NCBI GenBank assembly: GCA_913063265.1
Contig: CAJXZG010000063.1
Coordinates: 1 to 32,840 of the forward strand
Direction: 5' to 3'
Source: an uncultured Prolixibacteraceae bacterium
GTDB taxonomy: Bacteria; Bacteroidota; Bacteroidia; Bacteroidales; Prolixibacteraceae
DNA: 32,840 bases
Part shown: positions 1 to 10,500 of the stretch, in pieces
How the letters are laid out: the number at the start of each line of letters is the position of its first letter
Position numbering within the stretch: position 1 is the stretch's first letter
Program-made: the position numbers and the translations under genes
The notes under the pieces: generated by a model
What the model was told of the DNA's origin: nothing
Databases searched by the model: none
Seen by the model: the letters and a program-made list of their open reading frames with translations, nothing else

Positions 1-1369
1 CGGTATTGTTAGGCTCATACCAGTTCATCTGACTATTCGGTTCGGGTGTAGTTCCGGTTAAGTAATAATAACCGTCGTCGGCCAAATAAATATACGGATC
101 GCGAATCCATCCATCTTTTATGTGAATTGCATTTTTATGCTTTTTAAAGGCCTTTTTTTTATCTGAAAAATCCTCTTTTGATTTTGTACCGGTTAGTTTT
201 TTAAAAATGTCAATTTCTTCCTGACTATAGGCAGTTCCATCCATTCTGAATAAATCATGAAACCAAAGTTCCGGTTCGGGGAAGGCTTCCCAGGGTTGAA
301 TTACATTTCCTTTTTTACGCTCTTCTTCAACATTTACCCCTTTCCTGCTGCTCCATGGCCAGATAGTTCCTGACTCCCCGGAAACAAATCCCCAGTTTAT
401 AGCTCCAACATTTTCATCCTTTAAAACAGGTAAATTTTGCTCAACTGTACTTCCGTTTGTTCGTGCCAGCCATTCGGTCATTATTACCGGACGGCCATCC
501 TTTTTATATTCATTAATAAGTTCCAGCATTTTTTCCGGTGGACTGTAAGAATGAATTGAATGCAAATCAGCATTTACTCGATTAATTTTAATATTCAGCT
601 CTCCGACAGCACCTGCCGTAGTGGATGTAATCGGTTGAGACGGATTTACCTCACGTGCCCAAACCCATGAATCGTACACCAATTGATTTGACTGATCTCC
701 AAAAGCTCCTTTTGCTTCTGTGCCGTTCATTTCTCCTTCTACACCCCGACCCCGGCCCGGCTCGTTATATAATTCCCACATTAAAATACGATCATCGTTT
801 CTAAATCTTTCTATGGTTTTTTGGACATAACCTTTTAGCCGGGAAATTTCTTCCGGTTTTGCTTCACCATTTGCGTACCGAACTGCCAACTCTCTGGCCG
901 GACAATTTAACCATCCTGAATTGTGATAGCCCGGAACCGGGAGTGGTTGTTTTCCTAACCTTGGATTAGGATGGTGGCAATCATCGAAAAAAACAAAAAA
1001 TGGTCTAATTCCGTGGTTGTCGCAAATATCAAGAAATTCATCTATTCTCTGATATAGTCCTTGCTCATCATCCGCCCAAACTATATCGTGCAAATAAACA
1101 CGGAGCGTATTCATACCAATTTCTTCTGCCCACGCCAGTTCCAAATCAATTCTTTTAGGATCCCAGCTTGATTCCTGCCACATATCGATTTGATTAATTG
1201 CTGTGGCCGGATAATAATTACATCCTACCAGCCAGGGTTGTTTTTTGTACCATTTATTAATTCTTTCTTTGCTCCATTGCCCGGAAACCGGGGTTTGCGT
1301 GTTGATGTTCTGTGCACAAAGCAATAAGGTAGTTGTAATAAAAAAAAGATTCAATAAAAACTTTTTCAC
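1..1369 (-). CDS. Secreted clan GH-A glycoside hydrolase with a GH43-like C-terminal domain, 3' end missing
   Basis: An open frame of about 456 codons runs off the left edge. It starts at a GTG (1367-1369), the only sensible start, because an in-frame stop lies just upstream and a signal peptide ending ...LLLCAQ follows at once. Residues ~30-340 resemble a clan GH-A TIM barrel of the GH5/cellulase-like kind. LYNEP near residue 200 would carry the acid/base Glu, and VIMTEW near 293 the nucleophile Glu. After a lysine-rich linker, residues ~418-440 read IRDPYIYLADDGYYYLTGTT, which looks like the first blade of a GH43-type five-bladed propeller with its catalytic-base Asp. The protein may therefore be bifunctional. 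It is the last visible gene of the SusC/SusD transcription unit and presumably acts on the glycan that system imports. The GH-A subfamily and substrate cannot be read from the sequence; homologues are often labelled beta-xylanase or cellulase. Confidence 0.8.
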   Translation of the reverse strand, partial: MKKFLLNLFFITTTLLLCAQNINTQTPVSGQWSKERINKWYKKQPWLVGCNYYPATAINQIDMWQESSWDPKRIDLELAWAEEIGMNTLRVYLHDIVWADDEQGLYQRIDEFLDICDNHGIRPFFVFFDDCHHPNPRLGKQPLPVPGYHNSGWLNCPARELAVRYANGEAKPEEISRLKGYVQKTIERFRNDDRILMWELYNEPGRGRGVEGEMNGTEAKGAFGDQSNQLVYDSWVWAREVNPSQPITSTTAGAVGELNIKINRVNADLHSIHSYSPPEKMLELINEYKKDGRPVIMTEWLARTNGSTVEQNLPVLKDENVGAINWGFVSGESGTIWPWSSRKGVNVEEERKKGNVIQPWEAFPEPELWFHDLFRMDGTAYSQEEIDIFKKLTGTKSKEDFSDKKKAFKKHKNAIHIKDGWIRDPYIYLADDGYYYLTGTTPEPNSQMNWYEPNNT

Positions 1370-1468
1370 TTCTATTTCATTTAGTTTTTTGCAGTTCTTA
1401 TTTCCCGAAAAAATGTAAAAATATTAATTCGTTCTCAATTATTTTTTTTGAGTGTAATTCCTCTGATA

Positions 1469-4150
1469 TCAATTGGATTTTAAAAACTTACTAATCTCAT
1501 TAATTCCATCTATCTTTAAAAAATATATGCCCGGCCTTAAAACAGTAACATCTACTGAAGTTTTCGTGCTAAAATCAGAGATTTCTTTTTGAAGTAATAA
1601 AACTCCATTCAAGTTGTAAATTTCAATTCTGCTTTCCGCATTATTTTTCATCGAATTATATTCAACATGGAGAATATTTTTTACCGGTGAAGGATATATT
1701 TTGATTCGCTCCGTTTCTTCCCTGAAATTGCTGCTCCTGGTCTGAGTATCTTTCAACAACAGTATTTTTGTTTCGCGAGAATTAAGTTTGATTTCTTTCA
1801 CAATTTCATTCTCATTTTCAGGATCAATGTATATATTATTTGGGCCGGAAATTTCTGCCAAGGAAATACTTTCCGTCATATCCTTCCCAAAAGGATTGAT
1901 CAAAACTAAACCATTTGTAAACTTTCGGGAATAAAGATTTGCCAGTTTATACCTGTAGTTTGTAAACGAATTAAAATGGTGAGTCTCATTAGGTAAACCA
2001 AGCGGATAATAAAAATAAGGCTGAATTTCAACTGAAATATTACTCCCTTTTTTCACCATTGGCGAAATTCCCATTCGACAGGAAATCAGACTATCTGTTG
2101 CTACATCAACACACATTAAATAGGATGCATAAGCATATTTGTTAAAATTATAGCGAATCTCATCGGTAAGGTTTTCAGCAAACCACTGATTTTTATAGCC
2201 TGCATTTATCGTCATGGGTTGGTTGGGTAACTGTCTTTGCGCCAGCAAGGCAATTGCTTTACAGTGATCCACCCAGTTTTCATTGATAAACCATTGCAGA
2301 TATTTACCATCACTTCCGTAGGTAATCACATCTTTATCAGTGACTTTAACCTGACCTTCGTGGTCGATGCCGGAATTATCGGAACTCATATGTCCCCAAC
2401 TGTTTTCGTGGCAATATCCATCCGAAACTTTTGGATGATGCGTCGTTTCAAACATCATATATCCTCTTGAACCGGTTCCGAAATTCTGTGAAAAGAGCAC
2501 ATTGTTTCCATAAATCTGCGGATAGTAACCAAGTCGTGAATAAAACTTTTCGTAGTATTCAGCCACTGCTGACTTTGTATAAGAAATATCGTTAGCCGCT
2601 GATAATAAATCTTCCGTGTTATGATCCCATTCATCGTAGTTGTTGTCAAACATGCTTATCGCACTTAAACGTCCATTTAAAATATCGATCCATATTCCAT
2701 CTTCATTATAGTTACCGGTGACATCAAAAAGCGTATTAATAATCTTTTCTTTTCGGGCACCAAAGCAAGTAACAAAATACGAAATGTTTGCACCATTTTG
2801 CCCTGCAACCGGCGGTGTACCGTATAATGGAAGTGTAACTGTTTTACCTGCAGAGTGCTCTTTAGTCATTGTTCCGTCAAAACCACGTTCTACTTTTGCA
2901 GTTATCGGATAAATATTAGGGCTACTAACACTTATTACTTTCATTAATTCATTTTCGATACGAATCCAGATATCAAAATTACCTTCCTCACTGGCCAACA
3001 GTCCACGTCCCTTACTATTTGGCGGTGGATTAATAACAATAACATCCCCGGTAGAACTGACATCTTCAGCCAATGAACCACAGCGATAATAGGTAAGGTC
3101 CATTTTTTGTTTTTCGCAATAAGATCTGTTTTCAATCCAACCTCCGGAATAACGAATTACCTGGAATTTAGGATCATACTGATGCATTTGATTTACTATG
3201 TTTGAATCACGCGGAGTCCCGGCGCCGCCTACTATATAATCCAGGGCATTTGTTATTGTTTCAATATTTTGGCTGTTATAGTTTAAACCGCCAGTCCAAA
3301 AATGCCCGTAAATTGGATAAGGTGTAAGGTTATCTCCGTATTTTGAAATTCGGGTTTCGACCTTTTTTACCTCTTCAATGTCTTCCAGTTCAATTTCAAC
3401 ATTCAATGGATCTGAACCAAGCGATATTTCTCCGTTGTATTTTTTAAACCAATCCTTCACAACTGAAAAAGAATAAGGATTTAATGATGAAGGAAGTCCG
3501 ATTTTTACCGTTCCAGTATCATCAGTAAAAAATGAACCTGAAATACCCTTAAAAACAATTTCGGCATTTTCCACAGGTGTTGCATCTTTTTTCTTTTTTA
3601 CTTTAAATGTTATTTCAGTATCCTGTAACAATTCCAGCATAACAGATTTCACCCTCATTTTTGCTAAAGCACCTTTTGTACCAATACATATATAAATGGC
3701 AGAAGTGCCTTCTGTTATCAGAATCTGAGATTTTTTTACAAGCTCATTATTGATATCAGCATCCAATAAAGTCCATGATCCGTTGTTATTTTGGCAAAAA
3801 TTTTTGAGGTCGGTTGCACCTTTTGTGAATTCGGGTATTACCAGCGGATTACCCTTTTCAAATGCAAATCCGTAACCCGTATTTTGTTTAAACACCGCAT
3901 TTTTAAAATGTATGGAATATTCATATGTTTTACCAATTTCCAGTCCAGTAACTTTCTGGTATAAAACTCCGTTCTCACCACTCATATAAGCTACATGACC
4001 GTCTCCATTTTTTTCAAGTATGGTTGATTCAGTTACAAACCAATTTGCAAAACTTCCACCATTCTCGCTAAAATCGGGATTTGTAATTAAATTTTGTGCC
4101 GTTATGTTTGAAAATATAGGTATTAACAGGAATATAAATATCTGTTTCAT
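1469..4150 (-). CDS. Large T9SS-sorted secreted protein, possible new glycoside hydrolase family
   Basis: This 893-residue protein has a clear signal peptide (residues 1-18, cleaved near NITAQ). Residues ~20-175 look like a carbohydrate-binding beta-sandwich (NLITNPDFSENGG... start, CBM4/9-like). Residues ~180-260 resemble a carboxypeptidase-regulatory-like Ig fold. Residues ~270-790 form a large domain with TIM-barrel-like strands, including RYSGGW, EDGIWIDIL, FETTHHP and INAGYKNQW, with several acidic residues that could be catalytic. I do not recognise the family. The last ~75 residues (IKIYPSPVKN... to ISKFLKSN) are a T9SS type A sorting domain, so the protein should be exported through the outer membrane and attached to the cell surface or released. 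It lies between the SusD-associated lipoprotein and a glycoside hydrolase in the PUL, so a role in binding or cutting the glycan is likely but inferred. Confidence 0.75.
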   Translation of the reverse strand: MKQIFIFLLIPIFSNITAQNLITNPDFSENGGSFANWFVTESTILEKNGDGHVAYMSGENGVLYQKVTGLEIGKTYEYSIHFKNAVFKQNTGYGFAFEKGNPLVIPEFTKGATDLKNFCQNNNGSWTLLDADINNELVKKSQILITEGTSAIYICIGTKGALAKMRVKSVMLELLQDTEITFKVKKKKDATPVENAEIVFKGISGSFFTDDTGTVKIGLPSSLNPYSFSVVKDWFKKYNGEISLGSDPLNVEIELEDIEEVKKVETRISKYGDNLTPYPIYGHFWTGGLNYNSQNIETITNALDYIVGGAGTPRDSNIVNQMHQYDPKFQVIRYSGGWIENRSYCEKQKMDLTYYRCGSLAEDVSSTGDVIVINPPPNSKGRGLLASEEGNFDIWIRIENELMKVISVSSPNIYPITAKVERGFDGTMTKEHSAGKTVTLPLYGTPPVAGQNGANISYFVTCFGARKEKIINTLFDVTGNYNEDGIWIDILNGRLSAISMFDNNYDEWDHNTEDLLSAANDISYTKSAVAEYYEKFYSRLGYYPQIYGNNVLFSQNFGTGSRGYMMFETTHHPKVSDGYCHENSWGHMSSDNSGIDHEGQVKVTDKDVITYGSDGKYLQWFINENWVDHCKAIALLAQRQLPNQPMTINAGYKNQWFAENLTDEIRYNFNKYAYASYLMCVDVATDSLISCRMGISPMVKKGSNISVEIQPYFYYPLGLPNETHHFNSFTNYRYKLANLYSRKFTNGLVLINPFGKDMTESISLAEISGPNNIYIDPENENEIVKEIKLNSRETKILLLKDTQTRSSNFREETERIKIYPSPVKNILHVEYNSMKNNAESRIEIYNLNGVLLLQKEISDFSTKTSVDVTVLRPGIYFLKIDGINEISKFLKSN

Positions 4151-4243
4151 TTTTAAACATTTAGATATTAATCATCCAAGGTTTTAATTAAGGTTTTTTT
4201 TGATGAAATATAGATTAGCTGAGGTATAAAAAGTTGCTAAAAA

Positions 4244-4251
4244 CAAAGATA
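4244..4251 (-). promoter_or_regulatory. Bacteroidota-type -7 element upstream of the T9SS protein gene
   Basis: On the minus strand this reads TATCTTTG, matching the Bacteroidota -7 consensus TAnnTTTG. It lies about 93 bases upstream of the start at 4150, inside the 160-base gap after the lipoprotein gene. No convincing -33 TTTG is seen at the usual spacing, so this could be an internal PUL promoter or chance in AT-rich DNA. Confidence 0.25.
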
Positions 4252-4310
4252 GATTCTAAAAATCGTTTGTTTCTTGTTACTTATAACTTTCAACTTAAGT
4301 AAATTATATT

Positions 4311-5543
4311 TTATTCCTGAAATGCATAGACATCGACATAAGCCACAGCCTGAACTTTAGTAACATCCTCAACCTGAGAAGCAAACAATTCATCGGTGTA
4401 AACCAGTTTTAGCTGAACCATGCCCGACGAAAAATCAAGTAGTTTTGTATCTGTTCCATCTCCAGTCAACTTTTCACCATCATAAAATACTTCAACATTT
4501 TTTGCCGGTAAACGATGTTCAAATTCCAGTTTTACACTGGTCATTTCCCCCGCTTGTGTTGCGCTGTACTCTATTGGTGCATAAAATTTATGCATATCCA
4601 GCAAATCGGGGAAAAACTCATTATAAACAGGAGTTATTGTTCCAAAAAAAGGATTTTGTTTTTCTGTTTTGATATCATCAATTTTGCTACCGCTTTGCGT
4701 TCTGAAGGTCATAGATTTAAATTCAGGAATCGGCAATATATAAACCTGATGAGAAGTAATATCTGCCGGATTGGTTTCGGGCGAATAATCAACTGAAATA
4801 TTATTAAAGAAGAAATTGTCGGTATCACGATAATATCGCCTCAATGTAGGAACCGTGTAATCCACGTCATTGATTTTGTAATTAAAACCGCTTCTTAAGT
4901 CGGGTATTTCAATTACATGCTGTGCATAATGAAATTCGTCATCTTTTTCACGTCCCTGTCTGAATTCGCAATAAACCGGGACATAATAGTTTCCGTCATC
5001 AGCGATTTGATTGGGTACTACCATTGTTTGTTCCAATTTTGAAGAAGGTAAATTAATACCTTCAATATTCTTTAGTTTACTATTTGTAACATAAGTGACT
5101 ACACCTCCATCAGCACGAAATTTTATTTCTTTCAGATTATTTCTTCCTTCCGAATCTGTAATCACAATCTCCTGTGAATATGAATTTCGTGAAAGATTAC
5201 TGCCATTATCATTAAAGCCTGAAGAAAGCAGGGAAACAGTAAATTTTCCTCTCGATGTATAGTTGTACCGCACCACATCTCCGTTTCTGACATACAAACC
5301 GGAATTCAGCGGGTTTTTTCCTACCGAATCGAGAACGTGGTTTTCATCTCCGGTAAAAAGCACCATTCTGTTTCCTTCTCCCGTTATTGTAATTTCCACT
5401 TTTTCAAAAATATCAGCACTTGCTTCACCATTCTCAGTTGCAATGGTAAACATCGGACTTGGTTCAATATAATAATCCTCGTCTTGAAGACATGACGAAA
5501 CAATTAACGCAATTACTAAAATGAGTATATATTTTGTGTTCAT
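4311..5543 (-). CDS. Outer-membrane lipoprotein in the SusE/SusF position of a PUL
   Basis: This 410-residue lipoprotein has a short hydrophobic leader and a lipobox ending at Cys18 (LIVSSC). It lies 39 bases after the SusD gene and is surely co-transcribed with susC and susD. Residues ~30-130 look like a PKD/Ig-type beta-sandwich (VEITITGEGNRMVLFTG... YNYTSRGKFTVSL). The remainder is mostly beta-strand without enzyme motifs. This position in Sus-like operons is usually taken by a surface glycan-binding protein that helps capture the polysaccharide. The sequence is not obviously SusE or SusF itself, and binding specificity cannot be read. A DUF-type family assignment is likely but I cannot name it with confidence. 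Confidence 0.75.
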   Translation of the reverse strand: MNTKYILILVIALIVSSCLQDEDYYIEPSPMFTIATENGEASADIFEKVEITITGEGNRMVLFTGDENHVLDSVGKNPLNSGLYVRNGDVVRYNYTSRGKFTVSLLSSGFNDNGSNLSRNSYSQEIVITDSEGRNNLKEIKFRADGGVVTYVTNSKLKNIEGINLPSSKLEQTMVVPNQIADDGNYYVPVYCEFRQGREKDDEFHYAQHVIEIPDLRSGFNYKINDVDYTVPTLRRYYRDTDNFFFNNISVDYSPETNPADITSHQVYILPIPEFKSMTFRTQSGSKIDDIKTEKQNPFFGTITPVYNEFFPDLLDMHKFYAPIEYSATQAGEMTSVKLEFEHRLPAKNVEVFYDGEKLTGDGTDTKLLDFSSGMVQLKLVYTDELFASQVEDVTKVQAVAYVDVYAFQE

Positions 5544-5582
5544 TTGATTCCTTTTTTTACATTATTTCAGCTAACTCCTTTT

Positions 5583-7499
5583 TTAGTGACCCGGATTTTG
5601 TTTCCATTTCCCGTTTGATTTTATAATTTCCTCCTGCGGAATGGCAAACAATTCGTGTTTATCTTTAATAAACAGTTTATATCTGAATTCCGAATAGGTT
5701 TCTGCCTGGTTGTAATCTTTCAAAGCCTGATAAATTTGTTTTGTTCTAACCAAATCGTAAAACCTGTCCCACTCGTGCAGCAATTCAACATCTCTTTCGT
5801 ACCAGATATATTCCCGTACTTTGTCCTGGTCCTGTACCGGGCGAGGAGGAATCGGTTCACGGTTTTCCCAATCCTGTAAATAGAGTAAACGGTAAGGAAA
5901 AGGTTTACCCGACTTGGGGTACAGAGTTGCATTTTCCTGCGGCAACTCTCCAACACCACCTTTTGATACAGAAGCTCTGGCACGTAGTTTATTGATCACA
6001 TTTACTGCTTTATCCGACTGGTTCAATTCGTTTAAGGCTTCAGCTTGCCATAACAAAATTTCGGCATAACGCAATACTACTATATTTCTGTTATTCCAGG
6101 TATCGTTATCCCCTCCTGTTGGAGAAACATGCTCAGGCCAAATCAGGTACTTTCCACTATTTGAATTTCCCGGATTGTTTGAAGATTCATTTCCAAACTG
6201 ATAGTCATGTGTAATTTGTGAATATCCAGATGGCAAGCAAAATAAATGTCTTGGATCCTTAGGACTCAAATCCTGTTTGTAGTTGGCCAAAACCAGCGAA
6301 GGTTTCATATATTTCGATCCCCCGCCAACACCACTTGTTTCGATGTTACTTAATTGTCCCCAAACCGAAGTACCAACGTTTGTAGTCACTCCGTAACCTG
6401 CATAGTTATGGTTGATTTCGAAAACTGATTCGCAACAATATTCACTTTCAACTCTAAAAAGCATATCATAATATGGAAGAAGCTGATATTGATTTGGTGC
6501 ATACATCACTTCAGTTTCACCATTTCCGTGATCGGGATGAAGGCTAACAAACAATTCCTTACTGATCTCCTCCCACGACATTCCTTCGTAATAGTCATTG
6601 GTATGATAGCTTGCTGTCGGTTCAAGAATCTGACGGTTTTCGTAATCTACAGGTTCGGTTGCATCATTTAGATTTGCCATCCAATTGGATAAATCCAGAA
6701 CTTCATTCCAGATACTTTCTGCCCGTGTTTGATCAATGGAAGCCCGGTATCCTAAAACTTTTATCAGCAAACCGGTTGCTGCCCCACGGGTTATTCTTCC
6801 GGCATTGTATGCCTGAGCCGGATCGTGGGCATCATAGTTTTTTCTACAGCATAAAATTGCTTCCCTTAAATCTTTTTCAATGTAATCGTAAACTTCCAAC
6901 CTTGAAATCCGGGGTGTCCAGAAATTATCGCCTTCACTGTTTACATATTGAATTTCGTTTTGAATAGGCACGTCACCAAATGTGCGTACCAGGTAGAAAT
7001 AGTAAAATGCTCTCCAAAACTTCGCTTCTCCTACAATATGTTGAAACCGTTCAGCATTATCTTTGTACAGTTGAGAGTGTTCGGTATTTACCTGTGTAGT
7101 AACATAATCATACCATGGATCAAACATTATATCTGCATTCTCAATTGTACGGTTTGCTTTGTTAATTCCCTGGTAGCAAAATCCCCACATATTTTCGAGC
7201 AGATAATTTCGCGGAGTATATCTGAATGTGCACAACTGTACATCTTCGCTAACGGGATCGGTGCTCATCAGGTACATATTATCTGCAGTTGCCTCTCCAA
7301 AAACATACATGCATTTCTGGAATCCGGTGCTAAGTGCATTGGAATATAATCCGGCTAAAATCAGTTCCAGGTTATTAATACCTTCAGAAATACTTTCCGC
7401 ATCAACTTTTCCCTTATGAGGAACATTTAGATAATTGTCGCATGAACTTATCAGGGAAATTGAAAGGATTAATGTCAAAAATTTATATCTAATTTTCAT
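5583..7499 (-). CDS. SusD/RagB-family outer-membrane glycan-binding lipoprotein
   Basis: At 638 residues this is a typical size for a large SusD homologue. The lipobox ends at Cys20 (SLISSC), followed by the usual DNYLNVPHKG start. Further family hallmarks are the N-terminal helical region (INNLELILAGLYSNAL, WGFCYQGINKANRTIENAD), the AKFWRAFYYFYLVRTFGDVPI block near residue 160, NIVVLRYAEILLWQAEALNEL near 490, and the C-terminal RDVELLHEWDRFYDLVRT with KHELFAIPQEEI. SusD proteins cap the SusC pore and bind the incoming oligosaccharide. The start is 18 bases after the susC stop, so the two form a tight operon pair. The ligand is not readable from sequence. Confidence 0.96.
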   Translation of the reverse strand: MKIRYKFLTLILSISLISSCDNYLNVPHKGKVDAESISEGINNLELILAGLYSNALSTGFQKCMYVFGEATADNMYLMSTDPVSEDVQLCTFRYTPRNYLLENMWGFCYQGINKANRTIENADIMFDPWYDYVTTQVNTEHSQLYKDNAERFQHIVGEAKFWRAFYYFYLVRTFGDVPIQNEIQYVNSEGDNFWTPRISRLEVYDYIEKDLREAILCCRKNYDAHDPAQAYNAGRITRGAATGLLIKVLGYRASIDQTRAESIWNEVLDLSNWMANLNDATEPVDYENRQILEPTASYHTNDYYEGMSWEEISKELFVSLHPDHGNGETEVMYAPNQYQLLPYYDMLFRVESEYCCESVFEINHNYAGYGVTTNVGTSVWGQLSNIETSGVGGGSKYMKPSLVLANYKQDLSPKDPRHLFCLPSGYSQITHDYQFGNESSNNPGNSNSGKYLIWPEHVSPTGGDNDTWNNRNIVVLRYAEILLWQAEALNELNQSDKAVNVINKLRARASVSKGGVGELPQENATLYPKSGKPFPYRLLYLQDWENREPIPPRPVQDQDKVREYIWYERDVELLHEWDRFYDLVRTKQIYQALKDYNQAETYSEFRYKLFIKDKHELFAIPQEEIIKSNGKWKQNPGH

Positions 7500-7517
7500 G
7501 AGAATTCAATTTTAGGA

Positions 7518-10500
7518 TTAAAAACCGGCTTTGATACCAATTGTAAATGAAACAGGTTGCGGATAAGTTCCATAATCGATACCTGTACTCAGGTTGGCAG
7601 AACCTTCGCCCTGGATTGAGCCTATCTCCGGATCGAAACCACTGTATTTTGTAAAGGTTAAAAGATTGGTTGCAGTTGCAATCAGGGTAATGTTTTTCAA
7701 CTTTAATCTTCTGATTGTTTCCTGTTTGAAGGAGTAGGAAAGCGAAACATCTTTTAACCTTAAATACGAACCATCTTCAATAAAAAAGTTAGAAGGTTTA
7801 TTTCCGTTAAATTGTCGGGTTACGTTTCCTACATTACTTAAAGAAGGTAATGTTGCCCAGTATTGATTATCCACAGGATTATATACCGGTATATCACCAT
7901 CTTTGGAACCGTTGTAGGTATAAATGTAATTTCCGATATTCTCCTGTCTCTTGTTGGTAATATCCGATGCATTGTTTCCTGTACGAATTGCACCGGCATC
8001 AAGATAGTACTTCATCAAATTGAAGATTTTATTTCCCACCTGATAGGTACAGAAAACATCCAGTTTAAAACCCTTGAAACCCACATTGGCTCCAAAACCA
8101 CCTGAATATTTTGGATACGGACTTCCCAGAAAGGTTTTATCCTCATCGTCCAATTTGGAATCACCGTTCAAATCTTTATACTTAAAAGAACCAATATAAG
8201 TCGCAGCTTCACCATCAGTTAACCCGGTTTTACCGGAAAGTAAAACTTCATTGGCTTTCACCTCTTCAACTGTGCGGTAGAACATATCGTTTTCGTCATA
8301 AACATGACCATAAAACTGACCGATTGAATTTCCTTCGGTAGTATAAGTAACCTGGCCAATTCCTCCCGTATTCACATTTCCCCCGCGAATTGGGGCACTG
8401 CCGTTTGCAAGATCGGTTACTTTATTTCTTATCCATGTGTAATTAAAACTTGCTCCAAAGTCTATATCTCCAAAAGTTTTGTTATACCTTAAATCAATTT
8501 CAAAACCGGAGTTTTCTACCGAACCCGCATTACGAAGAGGTGCAGATGTTAAACCCGATGCACTTACAATCGGCACCGCAATAAGCATATCGGTAGTATT
8601 TCGTTTAAATACATCAAATGTCAGGTTTAATGCCCTGAATAATCCCAAATCAACACCAAGGTTTGAAGTTGCGGTTTTTTCCCACAAGATATCCGGATTT
8701 CCGATGTTGTTTGCAATGTATCCATCGAAAATTACGAACTGCTCGCTTGTTCCATACGAAATGTAATTCTCGTTGTTGTATATCGTATATTGTTTATCTC
8801 TGTTAATTCTGTTATTTCCTGACTGGCCTACAGTTGCTCTTAATTTAAACTGATTAATCCAGTCCACATTTTTCATAAATTCCTCCTCCGAAATTCTCCA
8901 CCCCAACTGTAATGAAGGGAAAAATCCCCAGCGTGAGTCCTGAGGGAACAGAGAAGAACCATCGTACCGGAAATTAAATTTTAATAAATACCGTTGGTTA
9001 TAATTATAGTCGAATATTCCGGCAAAGCCCAAAGACCGCGATTGCCCCGGAAGTCCTGAATTACTTAATTCAAATGTTGCAAGACTTGGGTAGGCAAAAT
9101 TTGTATTATTAAACAAAAATGTACTTCCCTGAGATCGAACATTGATACTTTCCTGCGATTTCAGGGACTGAATTAAAATGGCACCAATTGTATGATCTTT
9201 TACTGTCTTATTGAAATGAAGCATATTTTCAAAATTGAAGCCCTTGCCCTTGTTTAACTGATTGGTGATTGATGGTTTTTGATAATCTCCAATCTCGTAA
9301 AACTCGTATGCATACCGAGGCAAAACAAAACCATAGTTTTCTCCGTAATACGCATTATAATAATATCCAATTCTTGATTCAAATTTTAAACCGGCACTTA
9401 TGTCTATCAGCACTTTTGCATTTAAATCCGTACGATCCGAGTTTGAAAGATTATGAACAAGATTTGCTTTTTTAATGGGATTGTTGGTCATAAATCCATC
9501 CACCCTGTCGTAAATATCGGTGGGCGGATCAATCAGTGCATTTTTAATAATACTTCCTGTTCCTGAGCCTTGTGCTTCTTTCTGACTTCCTGCATATGCA
9601 GCTTTTAGGTTTACTTTTATTTTTGGATTTGGTGTTACATCTAAATTCAGGTTAACATTGTTTTGCATAAATCCCGAATTGATAATAACTCCCTGATTAT
9701 TCCTGTAAGTATAACTCAGGTAATATTTTAGTTTTTCTGTTCCCTGGGTTAAACTCACTGTTGCTTTGTCAATTGATCCCATTCTGGATATTTCGTCTAT
9801 CCAGTTTACATTGGGATAGCTTTGGTGATAGGCATCGCGCCCAATATCGATAGCTCCCCTGGCGTTACCAAAACGTTCGTGCGCAATTTCGTTATTGATA
9901 TACCAGTCGAACCTGTCCATTACTTCAATTCTGTTATAGTTGTATGTTTGGAAGGTATGCTGATAATCTGCGTTTAAGGAAAGTTTTCCGGCTTTACCTT
10001 TTTTAGTGTTTATAATAACCACACCATTTGCTCCTTCTGCACCATAAATAGCTGCTGAAGCAGCGTCTTTAAGTATTTCAATACTTTCAACATCTGAAAT
10101 GCTGACATGTCCCATTCCGTTGGTAACGAATCCGTCAACTACATACAAGGGTTCTGCATTATTTACTGTACCCACACCTCTGATTCGAAGAATAGTACCT
10201 TCACCGGGTGCCCCTGAATTGTTGATGATGGAAACTCCTGTTGCTTTTCCCTTCATGGCCTGAGCCAAATCTGCTACCGGCCTGTTTTCTATCTCTTCGG
10301 CTTTTACAGAACTAATTGTACCGATAACATTACTTTTGGTAACCGTACCATAACCCAAAATAACTACTTCATCCAGACCTAATGCGTCTTCCTTTAGTAC
10401 TATTTCCAAAAAGGTTTGCTCACCAACTTTTATGGTATGTTTAGTAAATCCTATGTACGAGATAACAAGTTCCGATTCTGCTGAAGGCACTTCGATATTA

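Noticed and set aside
7863..8105. Plus-strand frames inside susC, susD and other PUL genes
   Set aside because: They lie opposite clear protein families, have no motifs, and are the expected by-product of long coding frames on the other strand.
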